NCBI GenBank assembly: GCA_002307235.1
Contig: DBTV01000048.1
Coordinates: forward strand, 82,621 to 146,620
Length of the DNA stretch: 64,000 bases
Direction: 5' to 3'
Origin: Acidobacteriaceae bacterium UBA1307
GTDB lineage: Bacteria; Acidobacteriota; Terriglobia; Terriglobales; Acidobacteriaceae
Positions 16,386 through 25,800 of the stretch are shown here, piece by piece. The position numbers and the translations under genes were made by a program. Position 1 is the first letter of the stretch; each line of letters begins with the position of its first letter. A model generated the notes under the pieces. It searched no databases and was not told where the DNA came from. It worked only from the letters and a program-made list of their open reading frames with translations.

Positions 16386-16664
16386 ATGCCGACCGCGACA
16401 CCCGCCAAGAAAAAAGCGCAGCGCCCGGGCAAGGAACGGGTTCTTGTTGAATTTTCCGAGAGCCTGTTGAAGCGCACCGATGAGGCGGCCCGCCAGCTGG
16501 AAAAGAACCGCAGCGAGCTGATTCGGACCGCGGTGGAGCGCCTGCTGGACGGTCTGGAAAAACAGAAGTTTGATGCCGAGCTGGCGGTGGCCTATACCGC
16601 AAACGCCAGCATGAATCTGGCCATCGCCGAGGAGTTTGCCCCCGTGGATCGCGAGGGGCTCTGA
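16386..16664 (+). CDS. Ribbon-helix-helix (CopG/MazE-like) antitoxin
   Basis: This small protein of 92 residues has a basic N-terminus (TATPAKKKAQRPGK), then a ribbon-helix-helix fold: strand RVLVEFSESLLKRTDEAARQLEK, turn NRSELIR and helix TAVERLLDGL. The C-terminal ~30 residues, ending EEFAPVDREGL, would be the acidic toxin-binding arm. A strong GGAGG precedes the ATG. The stop overlaps the toxin start (TGATG), the usual order with antitoxin first. It should bind the palindrome upstream as autorepressor and neutralise the PemK toxin. Confidence 0.82.
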   Translation: MPTATPAKKKAQRPGKERVLVEFSESLLKRTDEAARQLEKNRSELIRTAVERLLDGLEKQKFDAELAVAYTANASMNLAIAEEFAPVDREGL

Positions 16665-17023
16665 TGGTCGGCAAGCCGTTTCGCGGCATGGTCGTCGAGG
16701 TTGCACTCGATCCGGTCGTCGGGCACGAACAGGGCCGGTCGCGGCCATGCGTCGTGGTCCAGAACGATGTGGGCAATCGCTTTTCTTCGACCACGATCGT
16801 GGTTCCGCTCACCGATGCGGCACACATTCAAAGCCCTTCCCCGATCTACGTGCTTGTTAACAAGGGGGAGGGGGGTGCGACCAAGGACAGCTACATTCTC
16901 TGCGACCAGATTCGCACCGTCGATCAGCGCCGCTTTCGCGCCATCTACGGCACGCTCTCTGCGCCGACCATGGCTCAGGTGGATCGCGCCCTGCGCATCA
17001 GCCTCGGGCTGGCGATCCGCTGA
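16664..17023 (+). CDS. PemK/MazF-family mRNA interferase toxin
   Basis: This 119-residue PemK-like endoribonuclease cleaves mRNA when freed from its antitoxin. The family pattern is clear: FRGMVVEVALDPVVGHEQGRSRPCVVVQND (the GxxxxxxRPxxVVxxN start), TTIVVPLT, the conserved SYILCDQIRTVD (xxxDQIRxxD), and the closing VDRALRISLGL. The active-site Arg and Asp positions are present, so it looks functional. It is translationally coupled to the antitoxin by a one-base overlap. It is convergent with ribF, the gap being only three bases. Confidence 0.88.
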   Translation: MVGKPFRGMVVEVALDPVVGHEQGRSRPCVVVQNDVGNRFSSTTIVVPLTDAAHIQSPSPIYVLVNKGEGGATKDSYILCDQIRTVDQRRFRAIYGTLSAPTMAQVDRALRISLGLAIR

Positions 17024-17026
17024 CGC

Positions 17027-17971
17027 CTACGCGAGCAGCCGGAAATACCGCTCGGCGCGGGCGACGTCCTTCATAATCTGCGCCTTGAGCGCCTCGGGCG
17101 AGGGCCAGGTCTGCTCGCCGCGCAGACGGTACAAAAACTCGAGCGCGACCGGCGTTGTCTCGTTCATCTCCACCGGCTCAAAGTCGAGGATGTAGCTTTC
17201 CACGCTGAAGCCCGCACCGGCAAAGGTGGGCCGGTTGCCCACGTTGGTCACCGCCTGAAAGCATCGCTCGCCGATGCGGATGCGCGTCCCATAGACGCCG
17301 AAGCTCGGCAGCAGGCCGCGATAGTCGGCCAGATTCACCGTGGGCACCACCAGCCGGTGGCCCACGCCGCGCCCATGCGCCTGGGTAGAGAGCACTGCGA
17401 AGGGGCGGCCCAGCATCCAGCGCGCGCGGCGCAGATCGCCCTCCGCCACACAGGCGCGGATGGCCGTGCTTGAAACCTCGAGCCCGCGTACCTTGACGGC
17501 CTCATGCACGTGTACCACGAAGCCAAGCTCTTTGCCCCAGCGGGTCAGCTCCGCCACGCCCGCCTCGGCGCGACGGCCAAAGCAGAAGTTCGCGCCCTCG
17601 TGCAGCGCGCAGAGCCCGAGCCGCGCCACCAGCACCTCTTCGACAAAAGTACGCGCCGGCATCGCGGCCAGCTCCGCATCGAAGGGCAGCACCAGCACGG
17701 CGTCGAGGCCGGTGGCGGCCAGCAGGCGCAGCCGCTCGCCCGGCGGCGTCAGCAGCTTGGGCGCACGGTCTGCAAAAAGAAACTGCTCGGGGTGGGGATC
17801 GAAGGTGATGGCGATGGCACGGGCGTTTCTGGCGCGCGCCTCGGCGACGACGGCGGCGAGAATCTCGCGATGGCCGCAATGCACGCCGTCAAAGTTGCCA
17901 ATGGCGGCCACGCAGGCCCCCACTCCGGCAGGAATCCCCTCCAGCGAACGATAGACAGAAAAATCACTCAT
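17027..17971 (-). CDS. ribF: Bifunctional riboflavin kinase/FAD synthetase
   Basis: This 314-residue enzyme turns riboflavin to FMN and then FAD. The N-terminal nucleotidyltransferase has GNFDGVHCGHREIL (the GxxHxGH-type ATP motif) and ITFDPHPEQF. The C-terminal flavokinase has GHRLVVPTVNLADYRGLLPSFGVYGTRI, where the usual PTAN reads PTVN, then NVGNRPTFAG and SVESYILDFE. The ATG at 17971 (MSDFSVYRSLEG) is preferred; the frame remains open upstream inside the neighbouring gene. It is the second gene of a two-gene unit, with two bases separating it from the upstream stop. Confidence 0.93.
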   Translation of the reverse strand: MSDFSVYRSLEGIPAGVGACVAAIGNFDGVHCGHREILAAVVAEARARNARAIAITFDPHPEQFLFADRAPKLLTPPGERLRLLAATGLDAVLVLPFDAELAAMPARTFVEEVLVARLGLCALHEGANFCFGRRAEAGVAELTRWGKELGFVVHVHEAVKVRGLEVSSTAIRACVAEGDLRRARWMLGRPFAVLSTQAHGRGVGHRLVVPTVNLADYRGLLPSFGVYGTRIRIGERCFQAVTNVGNRPTFAGAGFSVESYILDFEPVEMNETTPVALEFLYRLRGEQTWPSPEALKAQIMKDVARAERYFRLLA

Positions 17972-17973
17972 GC

Positions 17974-18774
17974 TCAGTCGATCCCCAGTTGCACGGGAAC
18001 GGTCAGCCCGTCGTGGGCCAGCCGGATCCCCTCGGGCAGGCCGCGATTGGTCTCCTCGTGCCCCAGGTCGTGCGCGATGTGCGTGAACCATGTGTGCCGC
18101 GCGCCGATGCGTTGCGCCCAGGCCACGGCCTGCTCAATCGAGGCATGGGTGGCGTGCGGCTTGTGGCGCAGGGCCGACAGCACCAGCGTCTCCACGCCTT
18201 CAAGCAGCGCAAAGCTCGACTCGGGAATATTGCTGACGTCGGTCAGATACGCTGCGCGGCCAAAGCGCAGGCCGCTGATGACCTGATGGCCATGCTGCAC
18301 GGGCACACGGGTGAATCCGACACCGGCCACCGTCGCTCCGCCCTCGAGCGGCTTCAGCTCAACGCGCGCGCGGTTCGGATAGGTGGAGTCGGGCGAAAAG
18401 GTGTAGTCGTAGATGCGGCGCAGAATCTTCTGCGTCGACTCGGCCGCATACAGCGGAATCGGCCCATGCTCTTTGTAAGCCAGAAAGCTCAGCGGCCGCA
18501 GATCGTCGAGGCCCATGATGTGGTCAGCGTGCGCATGCGTGTAAAAGACCGCGTCGAGCGCCCTGATGCCGGCGTTGATGGCCTGCGTGCGGAAGTCCGG
18601 GCCGGTGTCGATGACCACCGTGTGCGCACCATTGGCATCCTGCCAGCGCAACGCCGCCGAAGGCCGCAATCGGCTGTCGTGCGGGTCGCGCGAGGTGCAG
18701 ACGGCGCAGGTACAGCCGAGCGTCGGAACCCCCATCGAGGTCCCCGTCCCCAGAAATGTCAGCGTTGCGTCCAT
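17974..18774 (-). CDS. MBL-fold metallohydrolase, PhnP-like
   Basis: This 266-residue metallo-beta-lactamase-fold phosphodiesterase has the binuclear metal motif THAHADHIMGLDD, an Asp ligand in YLTDVSNIPE and late His ligands (THIAHDLGHEE). The Cys-rich N-terminal block GCTCAVCTSRDPHDSRLRPS is characteristic of the PhnP group (cyclic ribose phosphate phosphodiesterases) and its zinc-bound loop. No other phosphonate genes are nearby, so the actual substrate is likely another cyclic phosphodiester. The gene leads a unit with ribF. A perfect 15-base hairpin lies just upstream. Confidence 0.8.
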   Translation of the reverse strand: MDATLTFLGTGTSMGVPTLGCTCAVCTSRDPHDSRLRPSAALRWQDANGAHTVVIDTGPDFRTQAINAGIRALDAVFYTHAHADHIMGLDDLRPLSFLAYKEHGPIPLYAAESTQKILRRIYDYTFSPDSTYPNRARVELKPLEGGATVAGVGFTRVPVQHGHQVISGLRFGRAAYLTDVSNIPESSFALLEGVETLVLSALRHKPHATHASIEQAVAWAQRIGARHTWFTHIAHDLGHEETNRGLPEGIRLAHDGLTVPVQLGID

Positions 18775-18788
18775 CGTCTCCCGTATGC

Positions 18789-18822
18789 GCGCGAGCGAAC
18801 GACCGAAGTCGTTCGCTCGCGC
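18789..18822. terminator. Perfect 15-bp hairpin between DUF1844 gene and phnP-like gene
   Basis: GCGCGAGCGAACGAC (18789-18803) and its exact complement (18808-18822) enclose the tetraloop CGAA. There is no T-run on either side. It may end the DUF1844 transcript or fold in the leader of the phnP-like gene. Confidence 0.5.
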
Positions 18823-18837
18823 CAGTGCTTCGCCAGC

Positions 18838-18904
18838 TTTTAGCCACCAGCTCCTAGCTTCCAGCTTTTTCTAGTCCCTGGTCCCTTGGTCCCTCGCTCC
18901 CCGC
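18838..18904 (-). repeat. Intergenic repeat, fragment copy B
   Basis: The run contains AGCTCCTAGCTTCCAGC, then TAGTCCCTGGTCCC and TTGGTCCCTCG. It is the AGTCCCTGG module seen in copies A and D without the hairpin or middle module. It directly abuts the DUF1844 stop. Confidence 0.55.
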
Positions 18905-19501
18905 CTACTTGATCTCCGGCGGCGGAGGAGGAGCCTGCATCTGGACCATGTTGCTCAGCTCGAGGAAGGCCTGACGCACGTCAAAGAGCACGGTGTCGAG
19001 CATGCGGGCTTCGGTTTCGTTGGCGCTTTCGCGGGTCTTTTCCGCCAAAATGCCGAGAAGGTCGATGGTGTTGCGCGCGCCGAGAATGTCGATGCGCGGG
19101 CGCTGGCCCTCGGGGGTTCCGGCACCCATCTGGATCATGGCCGAAACGTAGAACTGCTGGACCAGGCTCTCGAAGGTGATCGGCGGGGGCGGTTCCGCGC
19201 CGGGGTTCTGCGCACGAACCAGATCCTCGAGCCGCTGCGAGGCGGCGGCATAGGCGGTCTTTTGCTGCGCAACCTCATCGGCCGAGGGGGCGGGGGGCAT
19301 CGGCGGCACCTGCTCCGCTGCTTCCTCTTCCACCGCGTGGCCTTCGCTGACCACCAGCCGTGGGCCGGGCTTCGGCTCGCCGCTGGTTTCCGGCTCAACA
19401 GCGGGGGCAGCCGGGCTCTCCTGCTCGTGTTCTGCTTCCTCGGCCGCCTTCATCTTGCGGCGGTCAATCACTTCGAATTTGGGACGTTCGCTGTCGCTCA
19501 T
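18905..19501 (-). CDS. DUF1844 domain-containing protein
   Basis: This 198-residue protein is widely conserved in Acidobacteriota. Residues 1-100 are acidic, Pro/Glu/Ala-rich and probably disordered. The C-terminal ~95 residues form the DUF1844 domain (ITFESLVQQFYVSAMIQMG, IDILGARNTIDLLGILAEKT, MLDTVLFDVRQAFLELSNM), a helical bundle of unknown role. It ends with a poly-proline stretch. It is cytoplasmic by sequence. No function is assigned. Confidence 0.85.
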   Translation of the reverse strand: MSDSERPKFEVIDRRKMKAAEEAEHEQESPAAPAVEPETSGEPKPGPRLVVSEGHAVEEEAAEQVPPMPPAPSADEVAQQKTAYAAASQRLEDLVRAQNPGAEPPPPITFESLVQQFYVSAMIQMGAGTPEGQRPRIDILGARNTIDLLGILAEKTRESANETEARMLDTVLFDVRQAFLELSNMVQMQAPPPPPEIK

Positions 19502-19542
19502 GTTTTCCGTCTGTCCTGTCGGCAGGACTCAACCGTTCTTGT

Positions 19543-20739
19543 TTATAGTGTTGGCGGTGTAGCCAGAATACGCGCCGTGCCCGTAGCTTCGCCCACCGTA
19601 TACGAAAATTCCTGTTCGCCGATCTCGGCCTCGGCCCGCATCATGGCGAGGCCAAAGCTGCGCGCACCACCGGCCAAAGACAACGTGGCCGCGCTGGTGA
19701 TGGCACCGGCCGCTCCACCGGCCGCCAGGGTCAGCCCAGTACCCGCCGTCGGCAGTGGTCCGGTCAGCTCGATCGGCCGCAGATGGCGACGCACGTTGCC
19801 GCGCGCATGAATCCGCTCGACGATCTCCTGGCCCTGATAGCAGCCCTTGTTGAAGTGCAGGGCCCGCATCTGCGAGGTCTCCTGCGGCAGATCGCGCTCG
19901 GCAATGTCGATGCCATAGGCGGGAATCCCCTCGGCAATGCGATAGGCGTCGAGCACCTCGGCCCCCACCGCGACGGCTCCGGCCGCGCGCAGATATTTGA
20001 TGAACTTTTCCGCGCCCGCAATCGAAACCCAGAACTCGTAGCGCGGCGCCAGCACGCCGTGATTGCGCACCACGCGCAGATTCAGCCCGTTCCACTCAAC
20101 ATTCGCGCCCATCATCGGCAACGAGAAGGTGGGCAGCCCGACGCGCTCAAGCACGTCGTTGGCCTGCGGCCCGGTCAGTCCAAAAACCGCTTCGGGCGCG
20201 GGCTGGCCGGCAACCTCCTGGTTCAGAACCACCAGTTCCACATCGTCCATGATGATGAACCGGTCAAGGTGCGTCAGCAGTTTTTCAAGCTGGCAGGCGT
20301 TGATCTCCAGCTCCAACCCCGAAGCTCCGGCAAAGGGCGTGCCGCGCAACGGATCGGCCGCGCTGGCCGCCAGACCGCGCTGCACCGGTGCCATCTCCTC
20401 GGCGCCGCGCCAAACCGTCACATCGCCCAGAATGTGCCCCTGCGCATTCAGCACAAAGTTCCACGCGCCGGTGTTCGGGAACAAATCGTTGACCGTATTG
20501 GTCACCATGCCGCTCAGCCAGCGGAAGCGGTCTTCACCGCGCACCGCCACCCGGCGCTTCCAGCCCAGGTCATAGAGCGCCGCGCCGTGGGCCAGTGCCT
20601 CGGTTTCCTGCTCGGCTGCGTCCAATCGTGCAGGGGTCAAAACACCCCGGTACTCGATCAGTTCCGGTTGCGTGCGCGCCGTCAGCATCTTGACCAGCGG
20701 AGTCGCCTGTATCGTCGGGGAGAGGTGGGTTTCTGTCAT
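19543..20739 (-). CDS. ygfZ: YgfZ/GcvT-domain protein (folate-dependent Fe-S protein maintenance)
   Basis: This 398-residue relative of the glycine cleavage T-protein belongs to the YgfZ/CAF17 (COG0354) group. That group uses folate to support MiaB-type and other Fe-S enzymes, rather than to transfer aminomethyl groups. The diagnostic block KGCYQGQEIVERIHARGNVRR is intact, including the redox-sensitive Cys. The N-terminal part shows ALYDLGWKRRVAVRGEDRFRWLSGMVTN. The ATG at 20739 fits the family; the frame stays open upstream to 20901 but would overlap the divergent gene. The ribosome-binding site is weak. GcvT is an alternative, but the KGCYxGQE motif argues against it. Confidence 0.85.
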   Translation of the reverse strand: MTETHLSPTIQATPLVKMLTARTQPELIEYRGVLTPARLDAAEQETEALAHGAALYDLGWKRRVAVRGEDRFRWLSGMVTNTVNDLFPNTGAWNFVLNAQGHILGDVTVWRGAEEMAPVQRGLAASAADPLRGTPFAGASGLELEINACQLEKLLTHLDRFIIMDDVELVVLNQEVAGQPAPEAVFGLTGPQANDVLERVGLPTFSLPMMGANVEWNGLNLRVVRNHGVLAPRYEFWVSIAGAEKFIKYLRAAGAVAVGAEVLDAYRIAEGIPAYGIDIAERDLPQETSQMRALHFNKGCYQGQEIVERIHARGNVRRHLRPIELTGPLPTAGTGLTLAAGGAAGAITSAATLSLAGGARSFGLAMMRAEAEIGEQEFSYTVGEATGTARILATPPTL

Positions 20740-20883
20740 GGGAAATCTTTTTTTGAACCTTGCTTCTCCGGAGCCTTCGCCCCGGGCTGCATCCCTGATT
20801 ATAGCCTTGGAGATGTGGAGACGATAGGTCAACAAGCAGCAGCGCAACTCCACCGGGAATCGTAGAAAAGAGGAAGAGCTTCG

Positions 20884-22473
20884 ATGATCGAATTTTGGCA
20901 TTCATACGAACCTGGCACCACTGTCCGGCGTTGTTCGCTGCGGCCGCTCATGGCCGCCGTGCTGGCTCTGGCGCTGGCCACGGGGCTGGCGGCGCAGGCT
21001 CCGGCGGCAGCAACAGGCGAACAAAAGGCTTCCAGCCGCATCAGCCCGGAACAGGCCAAAAAGCTCTTCGCTCTGGTCGATCCGCTGCTCAAATTCTCCT
21101 CCGAAGAGACCGGGCTGCCCATCAAAAGCTCCGTCCATCGCCGCCTGACCACCCGCGACGAGGTCGAGCGCTATCTGAACCAGAAGATGAACGAGGACGA
21201 GAGCGCCAAGCGCCTGCAACGGGACGAGATCGTGCTGAAAAAGTTCGGTCTGCTCGACCGCGACTTCGCGCTGAAGCCCTTTCTGCTGGCGCTGCTCAAA
21301 GAGCAGGTCGAGGCTTACTATGACCCCAAGACCAAGACCGTCAACCTGCTCGACTGGGTCGACGTCGAGGAGCAGAAGCCCGTGCTGGCCCACGAGTTAA
21401 CCCACGCCCTGCAGGACCAGCACTGCAACCTTGAGCGCTGGGGCAACCAGACGCCGGACGAGGTTTCGAGCAGCGCCACGGCGGACCGCGACCACCTCGC
21501 CAAAGATGAGATCGACACCGCGCGCGATGCCGTCGTCGAAGGCCAGGCCACGGCCGTCATGATGGACTACGTGCTCAGGCCGCTCGGCAAAAGCCTCGTC
21601 AAAGATCCTGAAGTCATAGAGGTGATGCGCCAGCAAATGACCGGTGGAACCGACTCGCCGGTCATGGCCCGCGCCCCCCTGCTGCTCTCTGAATCGATGC
21701 TCTTCCCTTATCGCGAAGGCCTTGGCTTTGAGCAGGACATCTGGATGGAGAAGGGCCGCACCGCCGCCTTTGCCGGGATGCTCGACCGGCCACCGAGCTC
21801 AAGCTGGGAGATTCTCAATCCCCGCGAGTACGAGCAGCAACACGCGCCCGCCGTGCCGCTGATGCCCGACATCCACCCGCTCGTCGACACGCTCTATCGG
21901 CCCTATGACATTGGCCAGATCGGCCAGCTCGACCTGCGCACCATGCTCAAGCTCTTCGGCGGCGACGAGGCCGCGCGCAACCTGACTTCGGCCTGGAATG
22001 GCGGGTTTTATTGGGCCGGGCAACAGCGCAACGGCGCGCAGACCGGCACCGCATCGCTGGCCCTGCTCTATCTTTCAAGCTGGCGCAACCCGGCCTCGGC
22101 GCGGGCCTTCGCCAAGCTCTACGGGGACAATCTGGCCCACAAGTACAACAGCGTCAAGCTCGAAACCACTGAAGCCACGCCGGGAAACGGCATCGGCGCC
22201 ACGCAGATCTATACCACCAGCGAGGGGCCGGTGCTCGTCGCCGTCCGCGGCAAAAACGTCGTTGTCACCGAAAGTTTTCCGCTCCCGCTGGCCCACACCC
22301 TGGTCTCGAGCGTGCTCGACGCGCAGGGCTCGGGCGTGTTGCTCAGGGCCGCCCTTCCTGCCACGCTGCTACCGCCCTCGGCGGCCAGCCAGTTGGCGCG
22401 CACCCTGCACAGTTACGGAACACTCAAGACCGCCACGCGGGCCGCGCTTCGCGTGCAAACGCAACGCGATTAA
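20884..22473 (+). CDS. Secreted HExxH (zincin-like) protein of unknown function
   Basis: This 529-residue exported protein has a signal peptide (hydrophobic core LMAAVLALALATGLAAQAP). The zinc-metalloprotease motif AHELTHALQDQH lies near residue 165, in a setting EQVEAYYDPKTKTVNLLDWVDVEEQKPVLAHELTHAL. Such a setting resembles gluzincins of the M-type found in secreted DUF families. A likely third ligand, Glu in DAVVEGQATAVMMDYVL ~55 residues later, fits the EGxA pattern. The C-terminal ~200 residues are unassigned. The ATG follows GAGGAAG. It is divergent from ygfZ. It is probably a periplasmic peptidase or a non-proteolytic relative. Confidence 0.65.
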   Translation: MIEFWHSYEPGTTVRRCSLRPLMAAVLALALATGLAAQAPAAATGEQKASSRISPEQAKKLFALVDPLLKFSSEETGLPIKSSVHRRLTTRDEVERYLNQKMNEDESAKRLQRDEIVLKKFGLLDRDFALKPFLLALLKEQVEAYYDPKTKTVNLLDWVDVEEQKPVLAHELTHALQDQHCNLERWGNQTPDEVSSSATADRDHLAKDEIDTARDAVVEGQATAVMMDYVLRPLGKSLVKDPEVIEVMRQQMTGGTDSPVMARAPLLLSESMLFPYREGLGFEQDIWMEKGRTAAFAGMLDRPPSSSWEILNPREYEQQHAPAVPLMPDIHPLVDTLYRPYDIGQIGQLDLRTMLKLFGGDEAARNLTSAWNGGFYWAGQQRNGAQTGTASLALLYLSSWRNPASARAFAKLYGDNLAHKYNSVKLETTEATPGNGIGATQIYTTSEGPVLVAVRGKNVVVTESFPLPLAHTLVSSVLDAQGSGVLLRAALPATLLPPSAASQLARTLHSYGTLKTATRAALRVQTQRD

Positions 22474-22488
22474 GCCACTTCCACCAGA

Positions 22489-22516
22489 GCCGCAGGCACC
22501 GGATTCCGCCTGTGGC
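22489..22516 (+). terminator. Hairpin after HExxH gene
   Basis: Nine-base arms, 22489-22497 and 22508-22516, including one G-U pair, lie 16 bases past the stop. Termination is uncertain because no T-run follows. Confidence 0.4.
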
Positions 22517-22818
22517 CCTGCCTCCGGCTTTAAAAAAGTCCAAGAATGGAATTAAAACTCACTTACTTCTCCGAATTACCCCCTCGCAATCCATAAAGAT
22601 TGTTCCCGTTTCTCCGATGAATCCTTGGAGCGCTCTTAGGGCATTTTCGGAATACACGTAGACTTTTTCAGCGACGTGCACCCCTTCCGAAACTGCTCGA
22701 GCGATTGACCTCGCATCGAAAGCCCTGCCAGGACTTTTGGGACGCCGTTTCCGTTCGCACCCACAATTCCGTCGCCTGTATTCTTCCCGATGCGATGCCC
22801 GAAGAGGACACGAACGGA

Positions 22819-25800
22819 ATGTGCTGCCCCGCCGAAGCCAATCTCGCCGCCCTGTTTGAAAGCACCACCGACATGATCTGGTCGGTGGACCAGCAAGGAC
22901 GCCTGCAGGCTTTCAATCAGGCCTTCCGCAAGGCGTGCCTGCTGACCTTTCATCTGGAACCCACGCTGAGCCAGGCCTTCCACACGCAGTTTCCGCCCGA
23001 ACGCGCCGCGCGTTGGCAGGCCTTCTATGAACGCGCCCTGCACGAAGGCCCTTTCCACATCGAATACACGATGCTGGCCGGCACTATCGTCGAGTTCTTC
23101 TTTCATCCCATCATCTCCGAGGGCGAGGTCACCGGCGTTTCGATCTTCGGCAAGGACATCACCCAGCGCAAGATCGCCGAGGAGGTGCAGCGGCACCTCT
23201 CCGAGGTCATCGAAAGCTCGGAGGACGCGATCTTTACCTGCACGACGGGAAGATCAATCTTCACCTGGAATCGGGGCGCGGCCGAGATCTTTGGCTACAC
23301 GCGCGAAGAGGCCATCGGCATGCCGATGGAGAACCTTCTTGTGGCGGCCCGTCCGCGCCACTGGGTCAAGGACCTGCTCGGAGGGCAGGCGATTCCGCTG
23401 CTGCAACTCATCGGCCTGCACAAGAACGGGCAACGGCTGCGGCTGTCGGCAACGGGCTGGCCGACGCGCAACCCGGCGGGCGAAATCACCGGCATCTCGC
23501 TAGTGGCGCGCGATGAGAGCAGCCGCATCGAGGCCGAAAACGCCAAGGCATTGCTGGCCTCGATCGTCGAGTCCAGTGACGACGCCATTTATTCCGTTTC
23601 TCTCGACGGCGCCATCGTCAGTTGGAACGCCGGAGCCGAGCGGCTCTGCGGCTACAAGTCCGAAGAGATTCTCCACAAGCCTGTAAAAGCCCTGGCAGGA
23701 GATCACCTCTCTGCGGAAAAGGAGCAGGAAATCGTTGCGGCAATCACCTCGGGCCGTGGTCTTTCCCCCTTCGATACCGTATTTGTGCACAAGGACGGCA
23801 CGTCGGTCGACGTATCGGTCAGCATCTCGCCCGTGCGCGATGCGCAGGGCAAGGTCATCGGGGCCTCGGGCATTGCGCGCAACATCACGCAGAAAAAACA
23901 ACTGCTGCAAGCGCTCACCGAAGCCGAAAAAAAATACCGCACCATCTTCGACGATTCGCTGGAGGGCATCTTCCAGAGCGTGCTGACCGGCCAGGTCATC
24001 ACCGCCAACCGCGCCGCCGCGCGCATGCTCGGTTACAGCTCCCCGCAAGAACTGATCAGCATGGTGCAGGACGTCAAGACCGACATCTGGTTCGATCAGG
24101 AAGAGCGTCTGGGCTATCTGCGCAATGTGCGTGCGCCGGAACATGGCGTCGTGCGCGGCTACGAATGCCGCTTCAAGCGCAAGGACGGCAGCGTGATCTG
24201 GGTCGCGCTGCACGGCCGCCTGGTGCGCGATGACAGGGGGCGACCGCTCTATCACGAAGGCCTGATTCAGGACATCACCGAGCGCATCATGGCCACGCAA
24301 GCCATGAAGGAAAGCGAGGCACGCTTCCGCAGCCTGTTTGAAAACAGCACCATGACACTGCTGCTCATCGAGCCCGACAACGGCACCATCGTCGATGCCA
24401 ACCGCGCAGCGGCAAACTACTACGGCTACCCGCTGAAGAATCTGATCGGCGCGCCCATCACGCTGCTCAACACCTTGACCCCGGAACAGGTGTATGAAGA
24501 GCGGCGTCGCGCCGTGCTCGAAGAGCGCACCTACTTCAACTTCCGCCATCGCCTTGCCGCGGGCGAGTTGCGCGATGTGCGCGTCTACTCTTCTCCCGTG
24601 CACATCGGCGGCAAGATCCTGCTTTACTCGATCGTCTTCGACGTCACCGAGCAGGTGCGCGCCGAACGCGCGTTGCGCGAAAATGCCGAGTTGCTCGAAG
24701 AGTCCCAACGGATCGGCGGCATCGGCAGCTATGTCTTTGACGTTGCCGCCAACCACTGGTCCAGTTCCACCATGCTGGATGAGATCTTCGGCATCGATGC
24801 CAGCTATCCGCGTACCGGGCAAAGCTGGCTCGAACTTGTCCATCCCGATGACCGGGAGCGGATGAAAGACTACCTGTCGCCCAAGACGCTGGTCTGCGAT
24901 CTCTCTTTCGATAAAGAGTTCCGCATCGTGCGCAAAAATGACGGCACCGAACGCTGGGTGTTGAGCCGTGGCAAGATCGCATGCGATGCGCAGGGAAAAC
25001 CGGAACGACTCTGCGAAACCATCAAGGATATTACCGAACGCAAGATCTCTGAACTGGCCCTGCGCGCCAGCGAGGCACGCTACCGCACGGTCTTTCAGGC
25101 CAGTCTCGATTGCATCGCCATCGGGCGGATGTCAGATGGCGTTCTGATCGACGTCAACCACGCCTATCTGGAGTTGCTCGGCTTCACCGCGGATGAAGTG
25201 CTCGGCAAAACCGACGAGGGACTGAACGTCTGGCTCGACCCCACAGAGCGCGAAAAAATGACCACGGCATTCAGCGAGGATCATTTCTTCCGTGACACCC
25301 GCGCACGCCTTCGCCGAAAAGACGGCACACTGATCTGGGTGCTCATCTCTGCCTCTCTGATCGAGGTCGAAGGCACACCCTGCGTGCTCACGATTCTGCG
25401 CGACGTCTCCGACGCCAAGGCTGCCGAAGACAAGATCTGGAATCTCGCCTTTTACGATTCACTCACGCAGTTGCCCAACCGCCGTCTGCTGCTCGACCGG
25501 CTGCGCCAGATGCTGGCCAGCGGCATGCGCTCCAACCACATGCATGCCCTGCTGTTCATTGACCTCGACAACTTCAAGTCCCTCAACGACACGCATGGCC
25601 ACCAGAATGGCGACAGCCTGCTGAGCGAGGTTGCGCGGCGGCTGACCAACTGCGTGCGCGCCTCTGACACCGTCGCGCGGCTCGGCGGCGACGAGTTCAT
25701 CGTCCTGCTCGACTATCTGGACCAGGATCATGAAGTCGCCGCGCGGCAGACCGAAACCATCGCGCACAAGATTCTCACGGCCATCGAAAAGCCCTTCGAC

